Positions 1 to 8,634 of a DNA stretch of 64,000 bases are shown piece after piece. The DNA is taken from contig JBKBNY010000004.1 of NCBI GenBank assembly GCA_046295175.1, forward strand, positions 248,001 to 312,000. The letters run 5' to 3'. Origin of the DNA: JALOLV01 sp046295175 (GTDB lineage Bacteria > Bacteroidota > Bacteroidia > Cytophagales > Spirosomataceae). The translations under genes were made by a program, and so were the position numbers. Each line of letters starts with the position of its first letter. Position 1 is the stretch's first letter. A model generated the notes under the pieces. The model worked only from the letters and a program-made list of their open reading frames with translations, made no database searches and was not told the origin of the DNA.

Positions 1-3000
1 TTGACCCTAAAACAATGATTCTACAATTTGAAAGTAACATAGAATCAGCAACTTACAACAATTACGTTTATAACGGGGTAAGTATCAAAGGGAATTTAGA
101 TAGAGGAATTGCCAACATCAAAACAAAGGTTGATGATAAAAATTTACCGCTCGAATTAGTCAGTAAAATAGATTTTTCAGAGCAATATCCAACCCTCAAA
201 ACAGAGATTTTACTGGATTCAATCAACCTTAAAAACTTAAATATTACCGCCCAAAACCTTACTTTTGGTGGTAAAGCCCAAGTTGATTTCAGCTCAACTG
301 ATTTAGCGAACCCAAATGGAAGTATTAATATTCAAGATTTCTCGGTTAATTATAATAACACAACCGCAAAATTTGACCGAATTGCTATCGAAGTTCAGTC
401 AAATAAAGCCGATAAATTTGTTTCAATTGAATCGCCCGTCTTGAATGCTAAACTCAGCGGAAAGTTTGATTTTAGGTTGTTAAAGGATATTATTTTAACG
501 ATAAGTAACCAGTATTTCAAAACAGATTTGGCATACAAACCCATGAATGAGCCATTTGACTTGAGGCTCGATACCGAATTTAAAAATGATTCATCGTTAG
601 CGGCTTTTGTTCCGAGTCTAAAACAATTTACGGATTCTAAAGGAACACTGACAATCAATAGTGAGCGAGATACAACGATTTTTGCAACATTACAAATACC
701 GCAAATCCAGTATGATTCTGCACAATTCAACAATTCTTCTTTGAAAATTGTCGGAAACAAAGAAAAATTGAATTATCAACTCAGCTTCGCAGATTTAAAA
801 TACGATAAATTTGAATTGGGAAATTCTGCCCTTAATGGCACTGTTAAAAACAACCAGATAGATTTCGATTTGGCGATAAAAGATACACAAAAAAAGATTC
901 AACACGCACTTCATGGTAATTTTACAGCCGATAATAAACTGATTTTAGATGAATTGATTCTGAATAAAAAATCATGGAATGCCAATCCAAAAGGATTTAT
1001 TCAATTTGATTCTGATGCAATAACTGCAACGCAATTTGGTGTGAATCAGAGCAATCAAAAAATTGAAATCAATAGTACAAATTCTACCAAAAACAGTCCA
1101 CTTAACATAAATATCCAAAATTTTGACATCAAAACTTTAACAACATTCCTTCAAGATACTACCCTTGCCAATGGTTTGATTGATGGCAACATCATACTCA
1201 AAAACTATCTAACAGAACCCGAATTTACTGGTGATTTATCAGTAAAAAACCTTGAAGTCCTTCAAAAACCAGTTGGTGATGTTTTGGTAAATGCCGATTA
1301 TCTAAATACAAACAAAATCAACTTAAAAAGTAGTATTTTAAGCGATTTGAATGATATAAAATTGAATGGCTCTTATGATTTAAAGAGCAAACGACCCCTG
1401 GATATTGACCTAAATATTAACAAATTATCGGCAAAAACAATTGAAGCATTTAGTTTTGGGGAGTTGAAAAATAGTAATGGAAAACTAAATGGAAATCTAA
1501 AAATTGTGGGGGTGGTTGAAAACCCTGAGATTGATGGGGAGGTCAAATTCGATTCTGTTGCTTTCACGATTTCGCAATTAGGAAGCAAATATTTTATTAA
1601 TAAAGAGAATATTTATTTTGTAAAGCATCAGATTCAGTTTCATAGTTTTGCTTTGAAAGATAGCTTAAATCAAACACTCAATGTCAGCGGAATTTTCGAC
1701 GCTCAAGACTTAGACTACAATTTAGGATTGGTTGCCAACGACTTTATGGTGTTAAATTCTGCTACAAAAACCAATGATTATGCTTACGGAAAAGGCTATA
1801 TTGATGCAAATATTAAGTTAAAAGGCACTTTAGAGAATACGATTATTAATGGAAATATTACGGTAAACCCCAGAAGTCAAATCACACTTTTGATGCCAGA
1901 TGATGTTGAAGCAAGTGAAGATGAAGGAATTGTCATTTTTAAAGAACCTGAGAACAAAACTGCTACAAACGAAAAAACAAAACAAAAATCGAATTTAGGT
2001 TATGACGTCAATCTCACCATTGAAGCCGATGAAAAAGCTGAGTTGAAGATAATTATCGATGAAATCAACGGTGATTTTTTGAAAGTCAAAGGTAAAGCGT
2101 CATTGAACACAAGCGTAAGCTCAACGGGTGATATGAGCATTTTGGGAAGCTACGAAATTACTGAAGGTTCGTACGATTTTAGTTATCAATTGTTAAAATA
2201 TCCGTTCAAAATCAAAGAAGGCAGCAAAATAGTGTGGTCTGGCGACCCAATGAAAGCTGATATTGATATTACAGCTGTTTACAATTTGACTGCATCTCCA
2301 TACGATTTGGTTGCTAACGAATTAAGTGGAAACAAAAATCAAAATACATACAAACAAGCACTGCCGTTTGAGGTACAGTTGCTAATGAAAGGTAACCTTT
2401 CTCAACCACAGTTAGATTTTAATATTGAATTGCCAGAACTTGAAGGTACAATCGTTGCGAAAGAAGTCTTGGATGCCACAAAACGGAAATTGGAAACGCT
2501 ACAAAACGATAAAGCAAATATGAATAAGCAAGTTTTTGCTTTATTGGTATTAAAAAGATTCATCCCAGAGCAATCCACTGACTTTTTATCGGGTTTCAAT
2601 GCCGAGGCTATCGCACGTGAGAGCGTTAGTAAAATGATTTCGGACCAATTGGATAAACTTACAAACGATTTAATCAAGGGGGTAAATATTGATTTAAACT
2701 TAAATTCGACCCAAGATTATAGCTCTGGTAAAGCAACTGGCAGAACCGATTTAGGATTGAATCTCTCAAAAGGCTTTTTAAATAATCGTCTGACTGTTTC
2801 GATTGGCCGTAATTTTGAACTCGAAAATAGTAGTGGAGTATCGAGAGGGCAATCTGAAATTTTTGACAACGTCTCGGTAAATTATAATTTATCAAAAGAT
2901 GGTCGATATTTATTCAGAGCATACCGAAAAAACCAATATCAAGCAGTTTTAGAGGGATTTATTGTTGAAACGGGTATCAGTTTTGCCATTACAACTGACT

Positions 3001-3032
3001 TCGATAAGTTTAATGAATTATTCAAAAAATAG
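1..3032 (+). CDS. TamB-like translocation/assembly module protein, 5'-truncated by window
   Basis: The reading frame is open from base 3, so the ATG at 15 is probably internal and the true start lies before the window. The visible part is about 1010 residues. It is a long run of alternating polar and hydrophobic beta-strands rich in Asn, Asp and Lys, as in the elongated beta-taco of TamB/DUF490 and AsmA-like proteins. The last 350 to 400 residues, containing stretches such as GSYDFSYQLLKYPF and LGLNLSKGFLNNRLTVSIG, match the TamB C-terminal domain. TamB spans the periplasm and is thought to move lipids or help insert outer-membrane proteins. No partner such as a BamA/TamA homologue is visible here. 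The family is fairly sure; the exact substrate is unknown. Confidence 0.8.
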   Translation, partial: DPKTMILQFESNIESATYNNYVYNGVSIKGNLDRGIANIKTKVDDKNLPLELVSKIDFSEQYPTLKTEILLDSINLKNLNITAQNLTFGGKAQVDFSSTDLANPNGSINIQDFSVNYNNTTAKFDRIAIEVQSNKADKFVSIESPVLNAKLSGKFDFRLLKDIILTISNQYFKTDLAYKPMNEPFDLRLDTEFKNDSSLAAFVPSLKQFTDSKGTLTINSERDTTIFATLQIPQIQYDSAQFNNSSLKIVGNKEKLNYQLSFADLKYDKFELGNSALNGTVKNNQIDFDLAIKDTQKKIQHALHGNFTADNKLILDELILNKKSWNANPKGFIQFDSDAITATQFGVNQSNQKIEINSTNSTKNSPLNINIQNFDIKTLTTFLQDTTLANGLIDGNIILKNYLTEPEFTGDLSVKNLEVLQKPVGDVLVNADYLNTNKINLKSSILSDLNDIKLNGSYDLKSKRPLDIDLNINKLSAKTIEAFSFGELKNSNGKLNGNLKIVGVVENPEIDGEVKFDSVAFTISQLGSKYFINKENIYFVKHQIQFHSFALKDSLNQTLNVSGIFDAQDLDYNLGLVANDFMVLNSATKTNDYAYGKGYIDANIKLKGTLENTIINGNITVNPRSQITLLMPDDVEASEDEGIVIFKEPENKTATNEKTKQKSNLGYDVNLTIEADEKAELKIIIDEINGDFLKVKGKASLNTSVSSTGDMSILGSYEITEGSYDFSYQLLKYPFKIKEGSKIVWSGDPMKADIDITAVYNLTASPYDLVANELSGNKNQNTYKQALPFEVQLLMKGNLSQPQLDFNIELPELEGTIVAKEVLDATKRKLETLQNDKANMNKQVFALLVLKRFIPEQSTDFLSGFNAEAIARESVSKMISDQLDKLTNDLIKGVNIDLNLNSTQDYSSGKATGRTDLGLNLSKGFLNNRLTVSIGRNFELENSSGVSRGQSEIFDNVSVNYNLSKDGRYLFRAYRKNQYQAVLEGFIVETGISFAITTDFDKFNELFKK

Positions 3033-3066
3033 CCAAAATCATTGTAATTTCTGTAAGTTTTCACTT

Positions 3067-3909
3067 TCAACCATTCTTCCAAATTGGTTTTCTTTTCTCT
3101 CTAAAAGCATTTATTCCTTCTTGAGCATCCTCCGATTTACGGATTTCATTCAATTGATTTATCAAAAAAGCGTGTTTCATTGATTCTTCAATATTCTCCA
3201 AAACATTCAAAGCCTCCATACCTTTTTTAATAGCAAAAGGTGCATTCTGCAAAATCTCGTTTACTAATTCATCAACAAATTCTTGGATTGAAATTTTTGA
3301 TTCGTTGGGATTATCATTTGAATGAACCAAATGTGTCACAATTCCCATTTCATAAGCCTCTTTAGCCGTATAACTTTTACCCAAAACACACATTTCTAAT
3401 ACTTTTCGTTGAGGCATAATTTTCAGTAGCGAGGCCATTACTTGCATGGGGAAAATCCCACGTTTCACTTCTGGCAAACTAAATTCGACATTTTCGGAAG
3501 CAATAACAAAAGTACATCCACAAACAAACAGAAATCCCCCCGCAAAAACATTTCCTTCTATTTTAGCAATTGATGGTTTACAAAGCATCGTAAATGCGTC
3601 ACCTATTGTAATCTCCCTTTGTGGTTGTGGTAATTCTTCATTTTTTATGTCCAAATCAGGGTTTTGAAATACATTCAAATCCATCCCTGCACTGAAAACA
3701 GGCCCGTTGGCTTCTAAAACTACACACCAAATTTCTGAATTATGTTGAGCATATTGCAAAGCATAAGCCAACTCAGCAATCATGGTTGGTGTAAAAGCAT
3801 TACGTTTCTCGGGTCTATTCAGTTTGATTGTCAATACATTTTTCGATTGTTCAACAATAATTTGAGTAAACGAAATAAGCCTCGAAGCATCACTAAAAAA
3901 TGGGTTCAT
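3067..3909 (-). CDS. Enoyl-CoA hydratase/isomerase family protein
   Basis: 280 residues with a crotonase fold. The N-terminal half has the LNRPEKRNAF motif (about 32-41) and the oxyanion-hole stretch FSAGMDL. The KPSIAKIEGNVFAGG segment gives the second oxyanion-hole region, and SLPEVKRGIFP carries the usual acidic residue of hydratases. It is the last gene of a three-gene minus-strand run, two bases after the HMG-CoA lyase-like gene and downstream of an acyl-CoA dehydrogenase. That order suggests the methylglutaconyl-CoA hydratase step of leucine breakdown. This is inferred from context, since crotonase specificity cannot be read from motifs. The canonical AGGG of the helix is AGGF here. Confidence 0.8.
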   Translation of the reverse strand: MNPFFSDASRLISFTQIIVEQSKNVLTIKLNRPEKRNAFTPTMIAELAYALQYAQHNSEIWCVVLEANGPVFSAGMDLNVFQNPDLDIKNEELPQPQREITIGDAFTMLCKPSIAKIEGNVFAGGFLFVCGCTFVIASENVEFSLPEVKRGIFPMQVMASLLKIMPQRKVLEMCVLGKSYTAKEAYEMGIVTHLVHSNDNPNESKISIQEFVDELVNEILQNAPFAIKKGMEALNVLENIEESMKHAFLINQLNEIRKSEDAQEGINAFREKRKPIWKNG

Positions 3910-3911
3910 TT

Positions 3912-4754
3912 TTAAGAAATTAATTCTGTAAAAGCAAGTTTTAAATCATCAACCATCTGATTATCAGAGATTTCAAAATAATTTAAAAGATTTTCAGTTG
4001 GCATATTGCCAACCAAATCATCTTGAGCCATTGGGCAACCACCATAACCAAGAATTGCTCCGTCAAATCTTCTACATCCAGCACCGTAGGCAGCTTCAAT
4101 TTTTTCAAGCCATGAGTCGGCCGTTGTATGAAAATGCCCGCCAAAGGTAAGTTTTGGGTAATTTGGAATTAAATTACTGTACAAATATCTAATTGATTCA
4201 GGATTTGCGATTCCGATGGTGTCGGCCAATGAAAATGTCTTTATATCTAATTTTGATAATTCATCAACCCATTTCATGGCAATTTCAGCGTTCCATTCAT
4301 CACCGTAAGGGTTACCGAAACCCATCGAAATATAGATAACTAACTCTTTATTAGACTTTACTGAAATATCTTGAATAGCCTTTACACGTTCCAACGATTC
4401 GGCAATTGTTGCATTGGTATTTCTGATTTGAAAAGTCTCTGAAATTGAAAACGGGTAACCCAGGTAGGCAATTTCTTCAAACTGGCAAGCATCATTTGCA
4501 CCTCTTTCATTTGCAATGATAGCTAAAAGTTTTGCTAAATCTGTATCCAACGTCAGGCCCGATAAAACTTTAGCAGTATCGGCCATTTGCGGAATAGCTT
4601 TAGGCGAAACAAAACTCCCAAAATCAATACAATCAAAAAGATTACTCTTCAACAAAAAATTGATGTACTTGATTTTTTTTTCGGTAGGAATAAAGTCGTG
4701 CAAACCTTGGATTGCGTCACGAGGGCATTCAATTATTTCGATTTTATCTTTCAT
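3912..4754 (-). CDS. Hydroxymethylglutaryl-CoA lyase-like protein
   Basis: 280 residues, a HMGL-like TIM barrel. It would cleave HMG-CoA to acetyl-CoA and acetoacetate, the last step of leucine catabolism. Visible active-site elements are the N-terminal CPRDAIQG (R12, D13, matching the family PRDGLQ motif), the metal ligands GGHFH (H207, H209) and the catalytic-loop cysteine in GYGGCPMA (C240). Length is slightly short of the usual 300 or so. It lies between acyl-CoA dehydrogenase (44 bases upstream) and enoyl-CoA hydratase (2 bases downstream) and is surely co-transcribed. Related pyruvate-carboxyltransferase-fold enzymes are the alternative, but the cysteine motif favours HMG-CoA lyase. Confidence 0.85.
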   Translation of the reverse strand: MKDKIEIIECPRDAIQGLHDFIPTEKKIKYINFLLKSNLFDCIDFGSFVSPKAIPQMADTAKVLSGLTLDTDLAKLLAIIANERGANDACQFEEIAYLGYPFSISETFQIRNTNATIAESLERVKAIQDISVKSNKELVIYISMGFGNPYGDEWNAEIAMKWVDELSKLDIKTFSLADTIGIANPESIRYLYSNLIPNYPKLTFGGHFHTTADSWLEKIEAAYGAGCRRFDGAILGYGGCPMAQDDLVGNMPTENLLNYFEISDNQMVDDLKLAFTELIS

Positions 4755-4797
4755 TGAAACTAATCAAATGGTCGGATTGAATAAATCCGACCATAAT

Positions 4798-5949
4798 TTA
4801 TAGTGAAATTTCGCGAGCGATGACCAATTTTTGAATTTCAGATGTACCTTCCCCGATTGTACAAAGTTTAGCATCACGATAATATTTTTCGGCAGGAAAA
4901 TCCTTTGTAAAACCGTATCCACCGTGAATCTGAACGCTTTCATTAGCAGCCTCAACAGCTACTTCTGATGCATAATACTTCGCCATTGCGGCAATCTTTG
5001 TCATTTTTTCACCTTTATTTTTCAAGAATCCAGCTTTGCGAGTAAGCAATTCAGCAGCCTCAATCTTTGTAGCCATATCGGCTAATTTGAAGCTAATTCC
5101 TTGAAAATTATAGATTTTTTGTCCGAATTGTTGGCGTTCGTGGGCATATCGCAGTGCTGCATCAAAAGCACCTTTTGCAATTCCGAGCGAAAGAGCAGCA
5201 ATCGAAATCCTGCCACCATCCAAAATTTTCAATGATTGGATAAACCCATCTCCTACTTCGCCCAGAACATTATCTTTATGAACCCTACAATTATCAAAAA
5301 ACAAACAAGCTGTTTCTGAGGCACGCATTCCCAATTTATTCTCTTTTTTGCCCCAAGTGAAACCATTGATTCCTTTTTCAATAACAAAGGCAGTCATTCC
5401 GCGTTTGTTACCTTTTTCACCAGTTCTCGCAATCACAACTGCCACATTCGACGAAATTGCATGGGTAATAAAGTTTTTAGAACCATTCAAAACAAAATAA
5501 TCTCCATCTTGCACAGCCGTAGTAAACATCCCTCCAGCATCCGAACCCGTTCCTGTTTCAGTAAGTCCCCAAGCACCAATCCATTGTCCAGAAGCCAATT
5601 TGGGTAAAAAATAAGCCTTTTGGTCTTCGTTTCCGAACTGCAAAATATGATTTGTACACAATGAATTATGAGCTGCAACTGATAAGCCAATTGACCCACA
5701 AACCTTTGAAATCTCTTCAATAATGGTAATGTATTCTTGATAACCAAGCCCCGAACCGCCATAGGTTTCGGGTACAAGTACACCCATAAATCCGTAGTCT
5801 CCCATTTTATTGAATAACTCAACCGGAAAATGTTGTGTTTCATCCCATTCCATCACGTGCGGGCGGATGTACGTTTCAGCAAAATCTTTTGCAGATTGTC
5901 TGATTAATTCTAATTGTTCGTCGGTTTCTACTTCAAAATAATCATTCAT
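4798..5949 (-). CDS. Acyl-CoA dehydrogenase (short- or branched-chain)
   Basis: 383 residues, full length for the FAD-dependent acyl-CoA dehydrogenase family. The WGLTETGTGSDAGG stretch is the FAD/substrate signature and QIHGGYGF is the second family signature. The C-terminal GEGTSEIQ motif puts a glutamate (E367) where short-chain acyl-CoA dehydrogenases have their catalytic base. True isovaleryl-CoA dehydrogenases carry a small residue there and use a base elsewhere, so the leucine-pathway role implied by the downstream HMG-CoA lyase and crotonase genes is not settled. It is the first gene of the operon, with a promoter box about 30 bases upstream. Electrons would pass to ETF. Confidence 0.9.
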   Translation of the reverse strand: MNDYFEVETDEQLELIRQSAKDFAETYIRPHVMEWDETQHFPVELFNKMGDYGFMGVLVPETYGGSGLGYQEYITIIEEISKVCGSIGLSVAAHNSLCTNHILQFGNEDQKAYFLPKLASGQWIGAWGLTETGTGSDAGGMFTTAVQDGDYFVLNGSKNFITHAISSNVAVVIARTGEKGNKRGMTAFVIEKGINGFTWGKKENKLGMRASETACLFFDNCRVHKDNVLGEVGDGFIQSLKILDGGRISIAALSLGIAKGAFDAALRYAHERQQFGQKIYNFQGISFKLADMATKIEAAELLTRKAGFLKNKGEKMTKIAAMAKYYASEVAVEAANESVQIHGGYGFTKDFPAEKYYRDAKLCTIGEGTSEIQKLVIAREISL

Positions 5950-5980
5950 AGCTTTTAATATCGTTGATGAAATTTATTTG

Positions 5981-5988
5981 CAAAGATA
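5981..5988 (-). promoter_or_regulatory. Bacteroidota-type -7 box for the acyl-CoA dehydrogenase operon
   Basis: The minus strand reads TATCTTTG, an exact TAnnTTTG box. A TTG about 20 bases upstream is a possible -33 element. The start codon at 5949 follows about 30 bases later. Confidence 0.55.
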
Positions 5989-6090
5989 ATAATTGTCTTG
6001 ACAACAAAATAAAATTCTTTTAAAATTCTAAGATTTTATTGTACTATAAACGAATATATGAAAAAATATGTTGGAGAAAGGATAAAATAA

Positions 6091-6126
6091 AAAGATTCTT
6101 TTGCGAAAGGTTCACAAAAGAATCTT
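6091..6126 (-). terminator. Rho-independent terminator after the glycosyltransferase operon
   Basis: Perfect 13-base stem, AAAGATTCTTTTG with its complement, and a 10-base loop. On the minus strand it is followed by TTTTTATTTT. It lies 20 bases past the stop of the glycosyltransferase at 6147. Confidence 0.8.
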
Positions 6127-6146
6127 TGATAGAATGGGGTATGATA

Positions 6147-7325
6147 TTAACTCAGTAATGTTTTGATTGTAAAATCACGGTCGTGTGTACGGTAAAACTC
6201 TTGCCCATCAACATTTCTAAGCTCTGGTTTTTCGATATAATCAATAAGTGCGGTTTTAATTTCTTCAATATTATCGGGATTAGCCAATTTGCCAAGTTTA
6301 TGCTCAATAATTTGTTCGGCTACCAATCCGTAGTCAGAAACAATCAATGGTTTATTGAACTTTGCGGCACTTCCGACGATTCCGCTTGATGCAAAAAAAT
6401 TAACATTCATCCGCAAAATAACATCACTTTGCGAAAAATAAGACTCCATTTCTTCGTCGTCAACAAATCGACTCTCTGTAATAAGCGATAAGTTTGGTTG
6501 TACTGACCTCGTTTTTTCAATTTCAGCCGAAAATTCATCTACATAAAAACCTGCAACTTTTCCAATAATTAGCAAAGCTGCCTTTTGAGCGATTTCTGGA
6601 GAAAGAGATTGAAAAGCACGGAGAATATTGATTACATTTTTTCGGTTATCAATTGCCCCGAAAATCAAGAAAACAACCCGATTTGAATCAATATTGTGAT
6701 ATTTTCTGACTTCTAAGCCTTCTTTAAATGGATAATCGAAAGCGGGGTCGGGTAAATAATGAAAAACTTTTTGATAATAATAATTTAACTCTGCAACGGC
6801 TTTGTGGTCATTCAGAATAAAAACTTTATCGAAGTTTTTGTGATGAATTGTCCACCAAATTAAGGCTCTTTTACGAATTCGTTGTAGTAAAATTTTTACT
6901 TTTTCGGATAGTGATGAACTTACAGTTTGGATTCTGTAGTAAGGTTGAAACCAAATACCAGAGATTTTGAATGATGTACCAGAGTCACCAATTGGTTTGA
7001 GGTACATATCCATTTCCATCACGATTAATTTATCAATACCCAATTTCTCACCGAAAGATTTAATGTACTCCCACTGAAGTTTAAATCTTTTTGGAGGATT
7101 CGATACAGCTTCCATTGTTGCAAAATCAGAATCTGGAACTAAAAAAGTCTTAATTTGAGCAGTATCAGTAGGAATTTGAAAAGAGTTTTTGGCATCTGGA
7201 TTTAGTAAAAACGAGTAATGATTTCCGTCTGGGTTATTTTTTAAGTAATCATAGACATTCTGAATCCAACCTAAATTATGACCGAAACGATTTATACGAA
7301 AATCGCTGATAAGAATTTTTTTCAT
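6147..7325 (-). CDS. Glycosyltransferase, GT-B fold (GT4-like)
   Basis: 392 residues. The C-terminal half shows a GT-B donor-binding domain: FGAIDNRKNVINILRAF begins the Rossmann fold, and SSGIVGSAAKFNKPLIVSD resembles the nucleotide-sugar binding loop of GT4 enzymes, although the usual EGFG motif is not seen. There is no signal peptide or membrane segment, so it is cytosolic or peripheral. It begins 5 bases after the stop of the second glycosyltransferase, and both are read in the same direction, so they form a pair acting on one glycan. The acceptor and donor are not known. Confidence 0.7.
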   Translation of the reverse strand: MKKILISDFRINRFGHNLGWIQNVYDYLKNNPDGNHYSFLLNPDAKNSFQIPTDTAQIKTFLVPDSDFATMEAVSNPPKRFKLQWEYIKSFGEKLGIDKLIVMEMDMYLKPIGDSGTSFKISGIWFQPYYRIQTVSSSLSEKVKILLQRIRKRALIWWTIHHKNFDKVFILNDHKAVAELNYYYQKVFHYLPDPAFDYPFKEGLEVRKYHNIDSNRVVFLIFGAIDNRKNVINILRAFQSLSPEIAQKAALLIIGKVAGFYVDEFSAEIEKTRSVQPNLSLITESRFVDDEEMESYFSQSDVILRMNVNFFASSGIVGSAAKFNKPLIVSDYGLVAEQIIEHKLGKLANPDNIEEIKTALIDYIEKPELRNVDGQEFYRTHDRDFTIKTLLS

Positions 7326-7330
7326 TCAAA

Positions 7331-8440
7331 TTATTTTTTCAAAACACTCTTATAGACATCAAGTGTTTGATTTGCCATTTTTTCAGGAGTAAAATCTTTG
7401 AGACGTTCGTAGCCTCGTTTTACTAAATCTAAACGAAGTTCTGTCTTATTTATTACCGATTCAATCTGAGATGCGATTTCCTCAGAATCAAGTGGATTAA
7501 AATAAATCGCAGCATTTTTGGCAACTTCTGGAAAGGATGATGCCTTACTCAATATAACTGGACAACCACATGCAAAAGCTTCCAAAATCGGAATTCCGAA
7601 GCCTTCGTAAAGTGAGGGATACACAAATGCAATTGCTTTTTGATACAAACGATACAAAACATCATCGCTCCAAATAGGATAATGTATCAGTCGGTCGCCA
7701 ATTCTCAAATGATTGAAAAGCGACATCTCATCTTTTGTAAACTTGTTATTTCCTGCACAAATGATGTGTAAATCTTCGTTCTTTAGCAAAAGTGGATAAA
7801 CCGATTTTATGAAAGAATCAAAGTTTTTATAATTATCACGATTGCCCACGTAAAGCAAAAACTGCTCTGGGGTCTCGATATTAAAAGAATCGATTGGTTT
7901 GTAAGAAATAAAATGGGTTGTATGATGTACAACATCAATTTTTGAAGCATCAACATCAAAAATATCCAAAATATCTTTCTTAGTATTCTCTGATACGGCA
8001 ATGATTTTTGAGGCTTTATTGATGATATTTTGCTTATAATCCTTATCAAAACCGTCTAATTCGGCATATTTATTAGAAAATTTCTCAGGAATTACATCAT
8101 GATATGTAATCACAAATGGTTTATTCTCCTTCAAAAAACTCAAAAAATATCCATTGAAAAAAGTCGGGTGAAAGACATCAAAGTCGTTTCGCATAACTTT
8201 TACGGCACTATTGAGTCGATTAAGATGCGAAAATAGTCGATTGGTAAATCCTGTAGGTTTAAATGACTTTACTTTGAAAATCTCTGAGTTTTGTAGATAA
8301 ACGTTGTTTGAGAAAACAAGAGAAAGGTCGATTTCAACAGATTTTTGTTGCCCAAGAGCATACATGAGGTCATAAAAGTATCTTGCTACACCGCCATATT
8401 TTGCACCAGTAAATGATTGATGGTCGTAAAGTACTTTCAT
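7331..8440 (-). CDS. Glycosyltransferase family 4 protein
   Basis: 369 residues from the ATG at 8440 (MKVLYDHQSF). The open frame runs on to 8497, but that stretch is inside the tRNA-Val gene, so the inner ATG is the start. The N-terminal GAKYGGVARYFYDL is the acceptor-domain glycine loop, and FLLYVGNRDNYKNFDSF starts the donor domain. YEGFGIPILEAFACGCPVI is the classic GT4 E-x7-E nucleotide-sugar motif. It probably adds a hexose to an exopolysaccharide, lipid or glycoprotein together with its neighbour. It sits only 15 bases downstream of the tRNA and could share its transcript. Confidence 0.85.
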   Translation of the reverse strand: MKVLYDHQSFTGAKYGGVARYFYDLMYALGQQKSVEIDLSLVFSNNVYLQNSEIFKVKSFKPTGFTNRLFSHLNRLNSAVKVMRNDFDVFHPTFFNGYFLSFLKENKPFVITYHDVIPEKFSNKYAELDGFDKDYKQNIINKASKIIAVSENTKKDILDIFDVDASKIDVVHHTTHFISYKPIDSFNIETPEQFLLYVGNRDNYKNFDSFIKSVYPLLLKNEDLHIICAGNNKFTKDEMSLFNHLRIGDRLIHYPIWSDDVLYRLYQKAIAFVYPSLYEGFGIPILEAFACGCPVILSKASSFPEVAKNAAIYFNPLDSEEIASQIESVINKTELRLDLVKRGYERLKDFTPEKMANQTLDVYKSVLKK

Positions 8441-8455
8441 GCTTTCAATGAAAAG

Positions 8456-8530
8456 TAGGACGTAGCGGATTCGAACCGTTGACCTTCGCCCTGTCAAGGC
8501 GACGCTCTAAACCAACTGAGCTAACGTCCT
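8456..8530 (-). tRNA. tRNA-Val (GAC)
   Basis: Cloverleaf on the minus strand. The acceptor stem is AGGACGT with ACGTCCT, the D arm is GCTC/GAGC, and the anticodon stem is TCGCC/GGCGA around loop TTGACAG with anticodon GAC. The T arm holds GGTTCGAATCC. CCA is not encoded. On the plus strand the loop reads as GTC, which can mislead toward Asp, but the T arm fixes the strand. Confidence 0.93.
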
Positions 8531-8559
8531 AATTTGATTATAGATTAATGGGGCAACAC

Positions 8560-8593
8560 AGCCTCCAAATAATTATTTGGGGCTACAAAATTA
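8560..8593 (-). promoter_or_regulatory. Promoter box and palindrome ahead of tRNA-Val
   Basis: The minus strand holds TAATTTTG at 8593-8586, an exact TAnnTTTG box about 55 bases before the tRNA. Directly after it comes an inverted repeat around CCAAATAATTATTTGG, extended by AGCC/GGCT arms with one bulge. There is no T-run, so the repeat is more likely a leader structure than a terminator. Confidence 0.4.
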
Positions 8594-8634
8594 TAAAACA
8601 GAATCGTGATTCCAAATCTTATGCATAATTAATA

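Noticed and set aside
8441..8497. Upstream extension of the GT4 gene (MTGRRSTVRIRY...)
   Set aside because: It translates part of the tRNA-Val gene; the ATG at 8440 fits the family N-terminus.
8456..8530. Reading the tRNA as tRNA-Asp (GTC)
   Set aside because: That anticodon comes from the wrong strand; the T arm GGTTCGAATCC and D arm are on the minus strand, giving GAC, which is valine.
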